From an uncultured Rhodospirillales bacterium (lineage in GTDB: Bacteria; Pseudomonadota; Alphaproteobacteria; Acetobacterales; Acetobacteraceae): a DNA stretch of 9,226 nucleotides. Both the position numbers and the translations under genes were made by a program. Positions 1 to 6,520 of the stretch are shown piece after piece. The first letter of the stretch is position 1. Each line of letters opens with the position of its first letter. Below the pieces are notes generated by a model. It did not search any database. It was given only the letters and a program-made list of their open reading frames with translations, and had not been told where the DNA came from. The DNA is taken from positions 1 through 9,226 of the forward strand of contig CAIYPH010000718.1 in assembly GCA_903928045.1 (NCBI GenBank). The letters run 5' to 3'.

Positions 1-988
1 GAACAGCGCCGCCAAGACCTACGGCACCACGATCACCCTGGCGCCGACCGCCTTCACGTCGTCCGGCCTGCTGAATGGCGACACCATCGTCGGCGTCACC
101 GAGTCCAGCCCCGGCATCGCCGCGACCGCCCCCGTGGTCGGCAGCCCCTACGCCATCACCCCCAGCGGCGCCGTCGGCGGCACCTATGTGGCGAGCAACT
201 ACACCACCACCTACATCCCCGGTACCCTGACCGTAACCCCGGCTCCCCTCGTGGTGACGGCGAACAGCGCCGCCAAGACCTACGGCACCACGATCACCCT
301 GGCGCCGACCGCCTTCACGTCGTCCGGCCTGCTGAATGGCGACACCATCGTCGGCGTCACCGAGTCCAGCCCCGGCATCGCCGCCACCGCCCCCGTGGTC
401 GGCAGCCCCTACGCCATCACCCCCAGCGGCGCTGTCGGCGGCACGTACGTGGCGAGCAACTACACCACCACCTACATCCCCGGCACCCTGACCGTGGCCC
501 CGGCTCCCCTCGTGGTGACGGCCGATAGTACAACAAAACTGTTTGGGACTGACCTGACATTACTGTCGACGGCATTCACAGCGACTGGTTTGAAAAATGG
601 CGACACCATCACCAGCGTAACAGAGACCAGCCCCGGCACTGTCGCGCCAGCAACCACAAACGGCAACCCCTATGCCGTCACGATCACGGACATCACCAGT
701 GGCTCATATGTTCCAGGAAACTACTTCCCGACCTACGTTCCTGGCACCCTGATCGTTCTGCCACCCGTCATCGTGCCTGCGGTGATTGTCCCACCGGTTG
801 TCGTCCCGCCAGTCGAGGTGATCCCGGTCGTCCTCCCGCCGGGTGTGATGCCGCCAGATGCGACCACACCCTACGGCTCGCTGCTTGTTGTGGACAACGG
901 TGGTGTCAATATGCCGGTGTATGCGCCGCCCTCCGCGCCGCCTGCGTATGTCCCTCCCGAATATCCGCGTAAGCCGGACCGCAATTGA
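1..988 (+). CDS. MBG-domain repeat surface/secreted protein, 3' end (5' part outside the window)
   Basis: The reading frame is open from base 2, so the gene begins upstream; the ATG at 134 lies inside a repeat and is not a real start. The visible product is three tandem 87-residue units, each running from (N/D)S-x-x-K-x-(Y/F)G through LNGDTI and PYA to PGTL-x-V. I recognise this as the MBG-type immunoglobulin-like domain common near the C-terminus of large secreted adhesins of the filamentous-haemagglutinin or autotransporter kind. A Pro/Val-rich stretch follows (about 758-870, repeated VPPV/VLPP), then a tail rich in Pro and Tyr that ends YPRKPDRN. No beta-barrel or sorting signal is seen at the C-terminus, which fits a two-partner or type I exported protein better than a classical autotransporter, but the N-terminus is missing. 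The next gene starts 32 nt downstream on the same strand. The domain call is firm; adhesin function is inferred. Confidence 0.8.
   Translation, partial: NSAAKTYGTTITLAPTAFTSSGLLNGDTIVGVTESSPGIAATAPVVGSPYAITPSGAVGGTYVASNYTTTYIPGTLTVTPAPLVVTANSAAKTYGTTITLAPTAFTSSGLLNGDTIVGVTESSPGIAATAPVVGSPYAITPSGAVGGTYVASNYTTTYIPGTLTVAPAPLVVTADSTTKLFGTDLTLLSTAFTATGLKNGDTITSVTETSPGTVAPATTNGNPYAVTITDITSGSYVPGNYFPTYVPGTLIVLPPVIVPAVIVPPVVVPPVEVIPVVLPPGVMPPDATTPYGSLLVVDNGGVNMPVYAPPSAPPAYVPPEYPRKPDRN
2..262 (+). repeat. MBG repeat unit 1 (261 bp, 87 codons)
   Basis: First visible unit of a direct tandem repeat. By eye it differs from unit 2 at 8 of 261 positions, and all but one amino acid are unchanged (Thr to Ala in the linker TV-T/A-PAP). 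The window opens in phase with the unit, so more copies may lie upstream. Confidence 0.9.
263..523 (+). repeat. MBG repeat unit 2 (261 bp)
   Basis: Second unit, nearly identical to unit 1 in DNA sequence and strongly G/C-ending in codon choice. Such identity suggests recent duplication or gene conversion. Confidence 0.9.
524..757 (+). repeat. MBG repeat unit 3, diverged and C-terminal
   Basis: Same fold signature (KLFG, LKNGDTI, PYAV, NYFPTYVPGTL) in phase with units 1 and 2, but many residues differ and codons are less G/C-rich, for example several AAA, ACA and TTG. It ends where the Pro/Val-rich tail begins. Confidence 0.8.
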
Positions 989-1007
989 GCGGGCGTGAAC
1001 AGGCATT

Positions 1008-1012
1008 GGGAG
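1008..1012 (+). promoter_or_regulatory. Ribosome binding site that decides the start of the L,D-transpeptidase gene
   Basis: GGGAG with an 8-nt spacer to ATG 1021. The spacer to ATG 1015 would be too short, which argues for the downstream Met directly before the signal peptide. Confidence 0.55.
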
Positions 1013-1020
1013 CGATGGCG

Positions 1021-1656
1021 ATGCAAGACTTGGCCCGATCCACCCGTCTCGGCCTGCTGGCGCTGATGATCGTGTTTCCTGGATTGGCGGCCGCGCAAGG
1101 TGCGAACTTCCTGGGCGAAACCGTGTCCGACCAGGCCCGCCAGGTTGCCGACTGGGTCGTCGTCGCGCACGACAATCGAACGATGCCGTTCATTATCATC
1201 GACAAGATCAACGCCAAGGTCTTCCTGTTCTCGAAGCAGGGGCAGCTTCGTCGCGCCTCGCGCGCGCTGCTCGGCCTGGCCCGTGGCGATGATTCCGTGC
1301 CTGGCATTGGCGAGCGCAAGATGTCGAGCATTCGGCCGGATGAGCGAACTACGCCGGCCGGCCGCTTTGTGGCCTCCCTGGGTCACAATACCGGGGATCA
1401 CGACATCCTGTGGGTGGACTACGCCGACGCGATTTCGCTGCATCGGGTCATCACCAATAACCCGAAGGAGCAGCGCGCACAGCGCCTGGCGACGGCATCG
1501 TCGCTCGACAAGCGCATCTCCTACGGCTGCATCAATGTCCCGGCGGACTTCTTCGACGATTTCATCATCCCGGCATTCAGCAAAACGAGCGGCGTCGTTT
1601 ACATCCTCCCGGAAATCCGATCCGCACGCGACGTATTCGCTGGATTTCCGGGATGA
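1021..1656 (+). CDS. Secreted L,D-transpeptidase-like (YkuD-fold) protein
   Basis: Predicted 211 residues. Residues 1-25 look like a signal peptide: a positive N-terminus, the hydrophobic run LGLLALMIVFPGL, then AAA-Q as a likely cleavage site. The catalytic signature of the YkuD family is visible as His141 in SLHRV and Cys170 in SYGCINV; the residue after GC-I is Asn, not the more common Arg. Family members cross-link peptidoglycan, attach proteins to it, or are uncharacterised periplasmic relatives; which applies here cannot be read from the sequence. I chose ATG 1021 because GGGAG at 1008-1012 lies 8 nt before it. ATG 1015 would be only 2 nt from that site, and the frame also stays open back to a TTG at 985 that overlaps the upstream stop. 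The gene sits between the repeat-protein gene and the putative metalloprotease, and an envelope role fits both neighbours. Confidence 0.8.
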   Translation: MQDLARSTRLGLLALMIVFPGLAAAQGANFLGETVSDQARQVADWVVVAHDNRTMPFIIIDKINAKVFLFSKQGQLRRASRALLGLARGDDSVPGIGERKMSSIRPDERTTPAGRFVASLGHNTGDHDILWVDYADAISLHRVITNNPKEQRAQRLATASSLDKRISYGCINVPADFFDDFIIPAFSKTSGVVYILPEIRSARDVFAGFPG

Positions 1657-1665
1657 AGCCCGGAA
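1646..1665 (+). other. Stem-loop holding the transpeptidase stop codon
   Basis: TTCCGGG (1646-1652) pairs perfectly with CCCGGAA (1659-1665). The 6-nt loop ATGAAG contains the TGA stop (1654-1656). The 3' arm CCCGG can also pair with CCGGG at 1666-1670, so two exclusive foldings exist just before the next gene. No T-tract follows, so it is not a typical intrinsic terminator. A role in RNA processing or in limiting expression of the next gene is conjecture. Confidence 0.4.
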
Positions 1666-1711
1666 CCGGGTCGGCGGGACGGCGTGCCAGTCGTGCGCTC
1701 GATCAATCCCT

Positions 1712-2491
1712 GTGACCCTGCTCGACGCTACGCTCGAACTCGCCGGCACGTGGCGCGGCTCCGCGCCGGCGGACGCCTCGGCGGTGATCACGCGCATGCG
1801 GTTAGCCTGCCTGAACGGGGTGACCCTGGTTTCGGATCGGCAACCCGACAATCTGCGGGTCGATGATCACAATGACGGGCCTCCCGCGATCTGGCTCCAC
1901 ACTGCGCCACCAGAGACGGCGTGGATCATCGTCGATGTCGGCGCATTGGACTGGTGCAATCTCGCATATCAATTCGGCCACGAGCTCGGCCACGTGCTAT
2001 GCAATAGCTGGGCGTGGGGCGCCATGCCGCGCAACCCATGCCAGTGGGTCGAGGAAGCGCTGGTCGAGGCATTCTCCCTGCGCGGCCTCGGACTGCTTGC
2101 CAATGCCTGGGCGGAGGCCCCGCCATTCGCGCATGATTCGGCCTTTGCCGCGGCCATCAGCGACTACCGTGCCGCCCTCGTCGACAAATACCGGCTGGCT
2201 GCCCGCAACGAGCACATCGCCGGCGGCTTTGGTGCCTGGTTCAAGGCTCGCGCCCCCATCTTCGAGAACCAGGGCGGCATCACAGCGGCAAGCGGCGCGG
2301 TCTCAACGATGCTCGACTTGCTGGAGAGCAACACGACACTCGTGCAGGACATGGGCGCACTGAACCGCTGGCCGGGTCGGAGCGGCGTTCCCCTGCCAAT
2401 CTACCTCGACCTTTGGCAGAACAGCTGCGAGGAGCTGCACGCGCCCAGCCTGCTGCCGCGGCATCTGCGGCAGATGCTGGTCGGTCCTTGA
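1712..2491 (+). CDS. Putative zinc metalloprotease (HELGH motif)
   Basis: About 259 residues if GTG 1712 is the start. HELGH at residues 90-94 supplies the two His ligands and catalytic Glu of a zinc peptidase. About 20 residues further on, WVEEALVE (112-119) sits where gluzincin-type enzymes carry the third, Glu ligand, with Glu114 or Glu115 as candidates. I do not recognise the family beyond that. No signal peptide or membrane segment is obvious, so location is uncertain. The start is weak: GTG 1712 has no clear Shine-Dalgarno sequence, ATG 1796 would shorten the protein by 28 residues, and the frame stays open far upstream only because it runs through the transpeptidase gene in a shadow frame. 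It begins 55 nt after the transpeptidase stop and may be cotranscribed. It could process the repeat protein or be a cell-wall accessory factor; both are inference. Confidence 0.6.
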   Translation: MTLLDATLELAGTWRGSAPADASAVITRMRLACLNGVTLVSDRQPDNLRVDDHNDGPPAIWLHTAPPETAWIIVDVGALDWCNLAYQFGHELGHVLCNSWAWGAMPRNPCQWVEEALVEAFSLRGLGLLANAWAEAPPFAHDSAFAAAISDYRAALVDKYRLAARNEHIAGGFGAWFKARAPIFENQGGITAASGAVSTMLDLLESNTTLVQDMGALNRWPGRSGVPLPIYLDLWQNSCEELHAPSLLPRHLRQMLVGP

Positions 2492-3026
2492 AGCGCATCT
2501 ACTTCGTCGCCGAGACTTAGGACACAATGTCCATGCTGAAGCTGCGCGAGATCGAGAACAGGAAGATCGTGTGTCCGTTCAGCTGTGCGGATAGAGAGGA
2601 TGCCCGCGCGTCGAGTTGCGACACGGTGCGGTGGTCGCTGACTGGCCTGCCTACGACAGCCTCGTGACGGTCGCTCGGACAAGGAAGTCAACGGACTCCT
2701 ATACCACGGACGGGGACACGACAGCGCCGGCCCAGGCATCAACCGCGCGTGATGCCACCGGTGCAGGGCTGAAGCGGAGGAGATGCTGATCGGTCGAGCC
2801 GACGATTCACAGAGCCCGTGTAGGGTGGTAGCCAGAGAGGCCGATTCCCCGTTTGGGAGTGGATCGCGGAACGCATCTGGGCCAGCGGCACGTGCCGCAC
2901 CAAACAGGCCGGACACACGACCGCTCTCGCACCAGATCAGTATTTCTCCGCACAAAAGACTTGCATTGGAGGGGCCGTCCACACACGCTCTACACGCTGG
3001 GGCACCTGGTCGGGCGCGGTACACGC
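2492..3026. other. Intergenic stretch of about 535 bp with no convincing gene
   Basis: Open frames here (for example 2783-3037 +) show no recognisable domain, lack good ribosome sites and have ordinary shadow-ORF composition. Two small symmetries are visible: a perfect 14-bp palindrome GCGGCACGTGCCGC at 2885-2898, and GCATCA (2736-2741) facing TGATGC (2750-2755). The frames read like degraded coding sequence, possibly of a mobile element, but I could not identify one and found no terminal inverted repeats or target-site duplication. Confidence 0.5.
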
Positions 3027-3076
3027 CAAACGGGTAAAAATTTTTTGGTTCTTTTTTTCAAAAAAGAACTGCTTCC
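3027..3076 (+). repeat. A/T-rich hairpin repeat, copy 1
   Basis: Canonical order: CAAACGGGT, then AAAAATTTTTT, then a hairpin with arms GTTCTTTTTT (3048-3057) and AAAAAAGAAC (3060-3069), then GCTTCC. Its GCTTCC end lies 22 nt from the stop codon of the convergent-facing dihydroorotase gene, so it could act at the end of that transcript. No G/C-rich stem followed by a T-tract is present, so it is not a classical terminator. Confidence 0.75.
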
Positions 3077-3097
3077 TGCCGCTTGCCGCCGAGCGGG

Positions 3098-4420
3098 CTA
3101 GCCGGCGAATTTCACCAGGTTGCCGATCGGTCCGCCGAGGACTTCGTCGTCGCGCATGACCGCCTTGCCGCGGATGATGGTGGCGACGGGCCAGCCGGTG
3201 ATGTCCATGCCGGCGAAGGGGGTCCAGCCGCAGGGCGAGACGATCCAGGATTCCTCGATTTTGCGGCGGGCTTTCATGTCGACGATGGTGAAATCGGCGT
3301 CGTAGCCGGCGGCGAGGCGGCCTTTGCCGACGACGTTGTAGACGCGGGCGGGGCCGGCGCAGAGGAGGTCGACGAGGCGGGGGAGCGAGAGGCGGCCGGC
3401 GTTGACGTGGTCGAGCATGACGGGGACGAGGGTTTGCACGCCGGTGAGGCCGGCGGGGCAATCGGGCCAGGGTTTTTCCTTGGCGGCGCGGGGGTGGGGG
3501 GCGTGATCGGAGCCGATGGTGTCGACGGTGCCGTCGCGGACGGCGGCCCAGGAGGCTTCGTAGTGGCGGCGGCCGCGGATGGGGGGGTTCATGACGCCGA
3601 AGCCGCCGAGGCGGTCATAGACGTCGGGGGCCATTTGGGTGAGGTGGTTGACGAGGACTTCGGCGGTGGCGATGTCGCGGAAGCTTTTGAGGTAGTCGAG
3701 TTCTTCCGCGGTTGAGACGTGCAGGATGTGCGCGGGGCGGCCGGTTTTGCGGGCGAGGGCCATGAGGCGGCGGGTGCCGAGGAAGGCGGCTTCCTCGTCG
3801 CGCCATTCCATGTGGCTGCTGTAGGGATCGCCGGATTTGAAGAGGGGCTTGCGGGCCTGGAGGCGGTATTCGTCCTCGGAGTGGTAGGCGATGCGGCGGC
3901 GGCCGGAGCGCATGACGCGTTCGAGGTTTTCGTCGTCTTCGACCATGAGATCGCCGGTGGAGGAGCCGGCGAAGATTTTGATGGCGCAGACGCCGCGGCC
4001 GAGTTCGAGGCTGGCCAGTTCGGGGATGTTGGTTTTGGTGCCACCGACGTAGAGGCCCATGTCGCACCAGGCGGATTGTTCGACGTAGCCTTGTTTCCAG
4101 GCGAGCTTTTCGGCTGACGTGATGGAGGGGGAGGTGTTCGGCATATCGAACACCGCGGTGAGGCCGCCGAGGATGGCGCCCTTGGTGCCGGTGGGAATGG
4201 TTTCGACGGCGGCGTTGCCGGGGTCGCGCAGGTGGACGTGAGGGTCGATCAGGCCGGGGAGGACGTGCAGGCCTGACGCGTCGATGGTTTCGTCGGATGT
4301 GGCGTCCCGGTCGAGGCCGAGGGCGGCGATGCGGCCTTCGCGGACGCCGATGGAGGTTTGCTCCATGCCCCAGGGCAGCACGACGGTGCCGCCGCGGATG
4401 ATGAGGTCGAAATGGGGCAT
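3098..4420 (-). CDS. Dihydroorotase / cyclic amidohydrolase
   Basis: Predicted 440 residues, normal for the amidohydrolase family. Metal-site signatures are in order: DPHVHLRDPG (HxH at 61 and 63, Arg65 for substrate carboxylate), Lys148 in AIKIFAGSSTG as the candidate carbamylated bridging lysine, His180 in YHSEDE, His231 and His234 in HILHVST, and Asp305 in IGSDHAPH. The product would close carbamoyl-aspartate to dihydroorotate in cytosolic pyrimidine synthesis. Hydantoinase or allantoinase are the main alternatives, though HLRDPG and the overall pattern favour dihydroorotase (pyrC-like). The start ATG has GGAG 7 nt upstream (4428-4431); the frame stays open far upstream only as a shadow of the genes on the other strand. 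No other pyrimidine gene is adjacent. Repeat copy 1 lies just past its stop and copy 2 upstream of its start. Confidence 0.85.
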   Translation of the reverse strand: MPHFDLIIRGGTVVLPWGMEQTSIGVREGRIAALGLDRDATSDETIDASGLHVLPGLIDPHVHLRDPGNAAVETIPTGTKGAILGGLTAVFDMPNTSPSITSAEKLAWKQGYVEQSAWCDMGLYVGGTKTNIPELASLELGRGVCAIKIFAGSSTGDLMVEDDENLERVMRSGRRRIAYHSEDEYRLQARKPLFKSGDPYSSHMEWRDEEAAFLGTRRLMALARKTGRPAHILHVSTAEELDYLKSFRDIATAEVLVNHLTQMAPDVYDRLGGFGVMNPPIRGRRHYEASWAAVRDGTVDTIGSDHAPHPRAAKEKPWPDCPAGLTGVQTLVPVMLDHVNAGRLSLPRLVDLLCAGPARVYNVVGKGRLAAGYDADFTIVDMKARRKIEESWIVSPCGWTPFAGMDITGWPVATIIRGKAVMRDDEVLGGPIGNLVKFAG

Positions 4421-4460
4421 ATGGGGACTCCTGCGCTTCTGGGGGCATTGTCTGGTGGGG

Positions 4461-4516
4461 GAGGAAGAAGGCAAGGGGTTCTTTTTCGAAAAAAGAGCCA
4501 AAAAATTTTTATCCGT
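4461..4516 (-). repeat. A/T-rich hairpin repeat, copy 2
   Basis: Reads on the - strand as ACGGATAAAAATTTTTTGG followed by CTCTTTTTTCGAAAAAGAACC and a degenerate CTTCC tail. The stem keeps its pairing through a G-T wobble. It is inverted relative to copy 3, 31 bp away, and lies between the divergent dihydroorotase and rhodanese genes. Confidence 0.7.
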
Positions 4517-4547
4517 CTGCCGGGATTGGCGCGGGGAGGGCGGGGAG

Positions 4548-4600
4548 CAAACGGATAGAAAGTTTTTGCTTCTTCTTTCAAAAAGGAGCGCTTCCTTCCT
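4548..4600 (+). repeat. A/T-rich hairpin repeat, copy 3
   Basis: CAAACGGATAGAAAGTTTTT, then arms GCTTCTTCTTT and AAAAAGGAGC, then GCTTCCTTCC. One stem position is mismatched and another is a wobble, so this copy is more worn. It shares the outer GC pair and the doubled CTTCC tail with copy 4. It ends 51 nt before the rhodanese start and so belongs to that gene's upstream region. Confidence 0.7.
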
Positions 4601-4651
4601 TGCTTGTTGGTGAGCACAATACGCGGCGAGGCAGACAAGGAAACGACAGCC

Positions 4652-5053
4652 ATGAAAAAGGGTATCAAGCAGCTGCTCGCCGAGGCGGAGGGCGAAATCG
4701 CCCGGGTGCCGGCGGCGGAGGCGGTGCAGATGGTGGGGCAGGAGGGGGTGGTGTTCGTCGATATCCGCGATCCCCGCGAGATCGAGCGCGAGGGGACGAT
4801 CCCTGGGGCGTTCCGCTGCTCGCGGGGCATGCTGGAGTTCTGGATCGACCCGGACAGTCCGTATCACAAGCCGATTTTCGCGGAGAAGAAGAAGTTCGTG
4901 TTTTTCTGCGCGGCGGGGTGGCGTTCGGCGCTGTCGGCCAAGACGGCGCAGGACATGGGGCTGGAGAACGTGGCGGATATCGTCGGCGGGTTGACGGCGT
5001 TCAAGGAAGCCGGCGGCACGCTCGAGGCGCTGGCGCCGAAGAAGCCGGCCTGA
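4652..5053 (+). CDS. Single-domain rhodanese (sulfurtransferase-like protein)
   Basis: Predicted 133 residues, the usual size of a one-domain rhodanese with a short N-terminal extension. The CDC25/rhodanese pattern is visible: VFVDIRDPREIE (residues 34-45), GTIPGA (48-53), the active-site loop CAAGWRS with Cys86, and a closing VGGLTAFKEAGG. Such proteins carry persulfide sulfur in the cytoplasm; donor and acceptor cannot be inferred. ATG 4652 is preceded by AAGGA 10 nt upstream, and the Lys-rich MKKGIK start looks natural. The TGA stop overlaps the ATG of the PLP enzyme by one base, so the two are almost certainly cotranscribed and translationally coupled. Cys86 is intact, so a catalytic rather than purely structural role is likely. 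Confidence 0.9.
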   Translation: MKKGIKQLLAEAEGEIARVPAAEAVQMVGQEGVVFVDIRDPREIEREGTIPGAFRCSRGMLEFWIDPDSPYHKPIFAEKKKFVFFCAAGWRSALSAKTAQDMGLENVADIVGGLTAFKEAGGTLEALAPKKPA

Positions 5054-6462
5054 TGGAAGATCCGGGCCCGCTGTTCGCGCGGGCGGCGGTGCTGGCGGCG
5101 GAGTTTCGCCGCGGCATCGCCACTGCGAAGCAGCGGCCGGAGCACGCCTACGCCGCCGCCGTGCCGGACTGGGACGGGCCGACGCCCGAGGCCGGCCAGC
5201 CGGCGGAGGCGGTGCTGGAGGAGTTGGTGACCCGCGCCGCGCCGGGGCTGCATGCGATGACCGGGCCGCGGTTTTTCGGCTGGGTGATCGGCGGCTCGCA
5301 CCCGGCGGGGGTGGCGGCGGATTGGATGACATCGGCCTGGGGGCAGAACGTCGGCAATCACCAGGCGGCGCCCGCGGCTTCGGCGGCGGAGTTGGTGAGT
5401 GGGAAGTGGCTGGTCGATATTCTCGGCCTGCCGGAGGGCTGCTCGGTCGGGTTCGTGACCGGGGCGACGATGGCCAATCTGGTGGGGATGGCCGCCGGGC
5501 GGAGCGAGGTGCTGCGCCGGGTTGGCTGGGATGTCGAGGCGGATGGGCTGTTCGGCGCGCCGGCGATCCGCGTGGTGGTGGGCGAGGATGTGCACGTCTC
5601 CGCGCTGTCGGCCTTGCAGTTCCTCGGGCTCGGTCATGCGCGGGTGATCAAGGTGGCGGCGGATGGCGAGGGGCGGATGATCCCGGCCGCGCTGGCGGCG
5701 GCGCTGGAGGGGGGCAGCGGGCCGGCGATCGTGATGTTGCAGGCCGGGCAGATCAACACCGGTGCCTGTGACCCTTTCCGCGAGCTGATCCCGATTGCGC
5801 GGTCGCATGGCGCCTGGGTGCATGTCGATGGCGCGTTCGGGCTGTGGGCCAAGGCGGCGCCGGGGCGGGCGGCGCTGGCGACGGGGGTGGAGGAAGCGGA
5901 TTCCTGGGCGACGGACGGGCATAAATGGCTGCAATCGCCGTATGATACCGGGTTCGCCATCGTGCGGGACCCCGAGGCGCATCGCCGGGCCATGGCGTTC
6001 GGGGCGAGCTATCTGCCGGCGGTGGCGGCCGGGGAGCGGGACCCGACGCATTACGTGCCGGAACTGTCGCGCCGCGCCCGCGGCTTTGCCACCTGGGCGC
6101 TGCTGCGGCATTTCGGGCGGGCGGGGATCGCCGAGTTGGTGGAGCGCAATTGCCGCGTCGCCGGGCAGATCGCGGAGGCGCTGCGCGATGAGCCGGGGAT
6201 CACGGTGGTCAACGCGGTCGCGCTGAACCAGGTGATCCTGCGGTTTGGGGCGGATCGCGCGGCCGACGCCGACCGGCTGACGCTGGCCACGGTGGCGCGG
6301 CTGCAGGCGGACGGCATCGCTTTCGCCGGCGCCTCGCAATGGCGCGGGGAGTGGCTGATGCGCGTCTCGGTCAGCAGCTATGCGACCAGCGAGGTGGATG
6401 GGCGGATCACGGCGGAGGCGATCCGCACCGCCGGGGGGGCGGTGCGGGGGATGAACGCCTAG
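5053..6462 (+). CDS. Group II PLP-dependent decarboxylase / aspartate aminotransferase-fold enzyme
   Basis: Predicted 469 residues, typical for the aromatic-amino-acid/glutamate decarboxylase-like family. Landmarks: an N-terminal FFGWVIGGSHP (74-84), the phosphate-binding TGATMAN (136-142), His181 in EDVHVS stacking on the cofactor, Asp259 in HVDGAFG contacting the pyridine nitrogen, and Lys291 in DGHKWLQSPYDTG as the Schiff-base lysine. The PYDTG version resembles the DOPA-decarboxylase-like subgroup. It probably decarboxylates an amino acid in the cytoplasm; the substrate is not readable. Coupling with a rhodanese makes a sulfur-containing substrate such as cysteine sulfinate thinkable, but that is speculation. 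The start overlaps the rhodanese stop (TGATG). A shadow frame extends upstream through the rhodanese gene and is not coding. The gene converges on the response regulator, 58 nt away. Confidence 0.85.
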   Translation: MEDPGPLFARAAVLAAEFRRGIATAKQRPEHAYAAAVPDWDGPTPEAGQPAEAVLEELVTRAAPGLHAMTGPRFFGWVIGGSHPAGVAADWMTSAWGQNVGNHQAAPAASAAELVSGKWLVDILGLPEGCSVGFVTGATMANLVGMAAGRSEVLRRVGWDVEADGLFGAPAIRVVVGEDVHVSALSALQFLGLGHARVIKVAADGEGRMIPAALAAALEGGSGPAIVMLQAGQINTGACDPFRELIPIARSHGAWVHVDGAFGLWAKAAPGRAALATGVEEADSWATDGHKWLQSPYDTGFAIVRDPEAHRRAMAFGASYLPAVAAGERDPTHYVPELSRRARGFATWALLRHFGRAGIAELVERNCRVAGQIAEALRDEPGITVVNAVALNQVILRFGADRAADADRLTLATVARLQADGIAFAGASQWRGEWLMRVSVSSYATSEVDGRITAEAIRTAGGAVRGMNA

Positions 6463-6476
6463 CGTCTGTTTGAGCG

Positions 6477-6520
6477 AGCAACTTCTGCCGGACGGCGTTG
6501 CCGTCTGATCGGCTGTTGCT
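6477..6520. terminator. Candidate bidirectional terminator stem-loop between convergent genes
   Basis: AGCAAC (6477-6482) pairs with GTTGCT (6515-6520), GCCG (6487-6490) with CGGC (6510-6513), and GACGGC (6491-6496) with GCCGTC (6500-6505) around the loop GTT. The structure fills the 58-bp gap between two genes that end toward each other. A T-tract is lacking on both strands, so a factor-independent terminator is plausible but not certain. Confidence 0.5.

Noticed and set aside
2..523. CRISPR-like direct repeats
   Set aside because: The repeats are 261 bp, contiguous, in frame and encode a protein domain.
871..1851. 326-codon - strand open frame across the transpeptidase gene
   Set aside because: No recognisable domain, while the + strand carries a signal peptide and active-site motif.
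2783..3037. 84-codon + strand open frame in the gene-poor stretch
   Set aside because: No domain or clear ribosome site, and it runs into repeat copy 1.
3034..3070. Classical rho-independent terminator at the A/T-rich repeats
   Set aside because: The stem is almost all A-T pairs and no T-tract directly follows it on the relevant strand, so a repeat of unknown role is the safer label.
3083..4117. Two long + strand open frames (210 and 132 codons) opposite the dihydroorotase gene
   Set aside because: They are Gly/Ala/Val/Asp-rich antisense shadows of a gene whose catalytic motifs are all on the - strand.
4421..5332. Upstream extension of the dihydroorotase frame on the - strand to 744 codons
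   Set aside because: It is Pro/Arg/Ser-rich, crosses the rhodanese and PLP genes in antisense, and the ATG at 4420 has a good ribosome site and starts the conserved domain.
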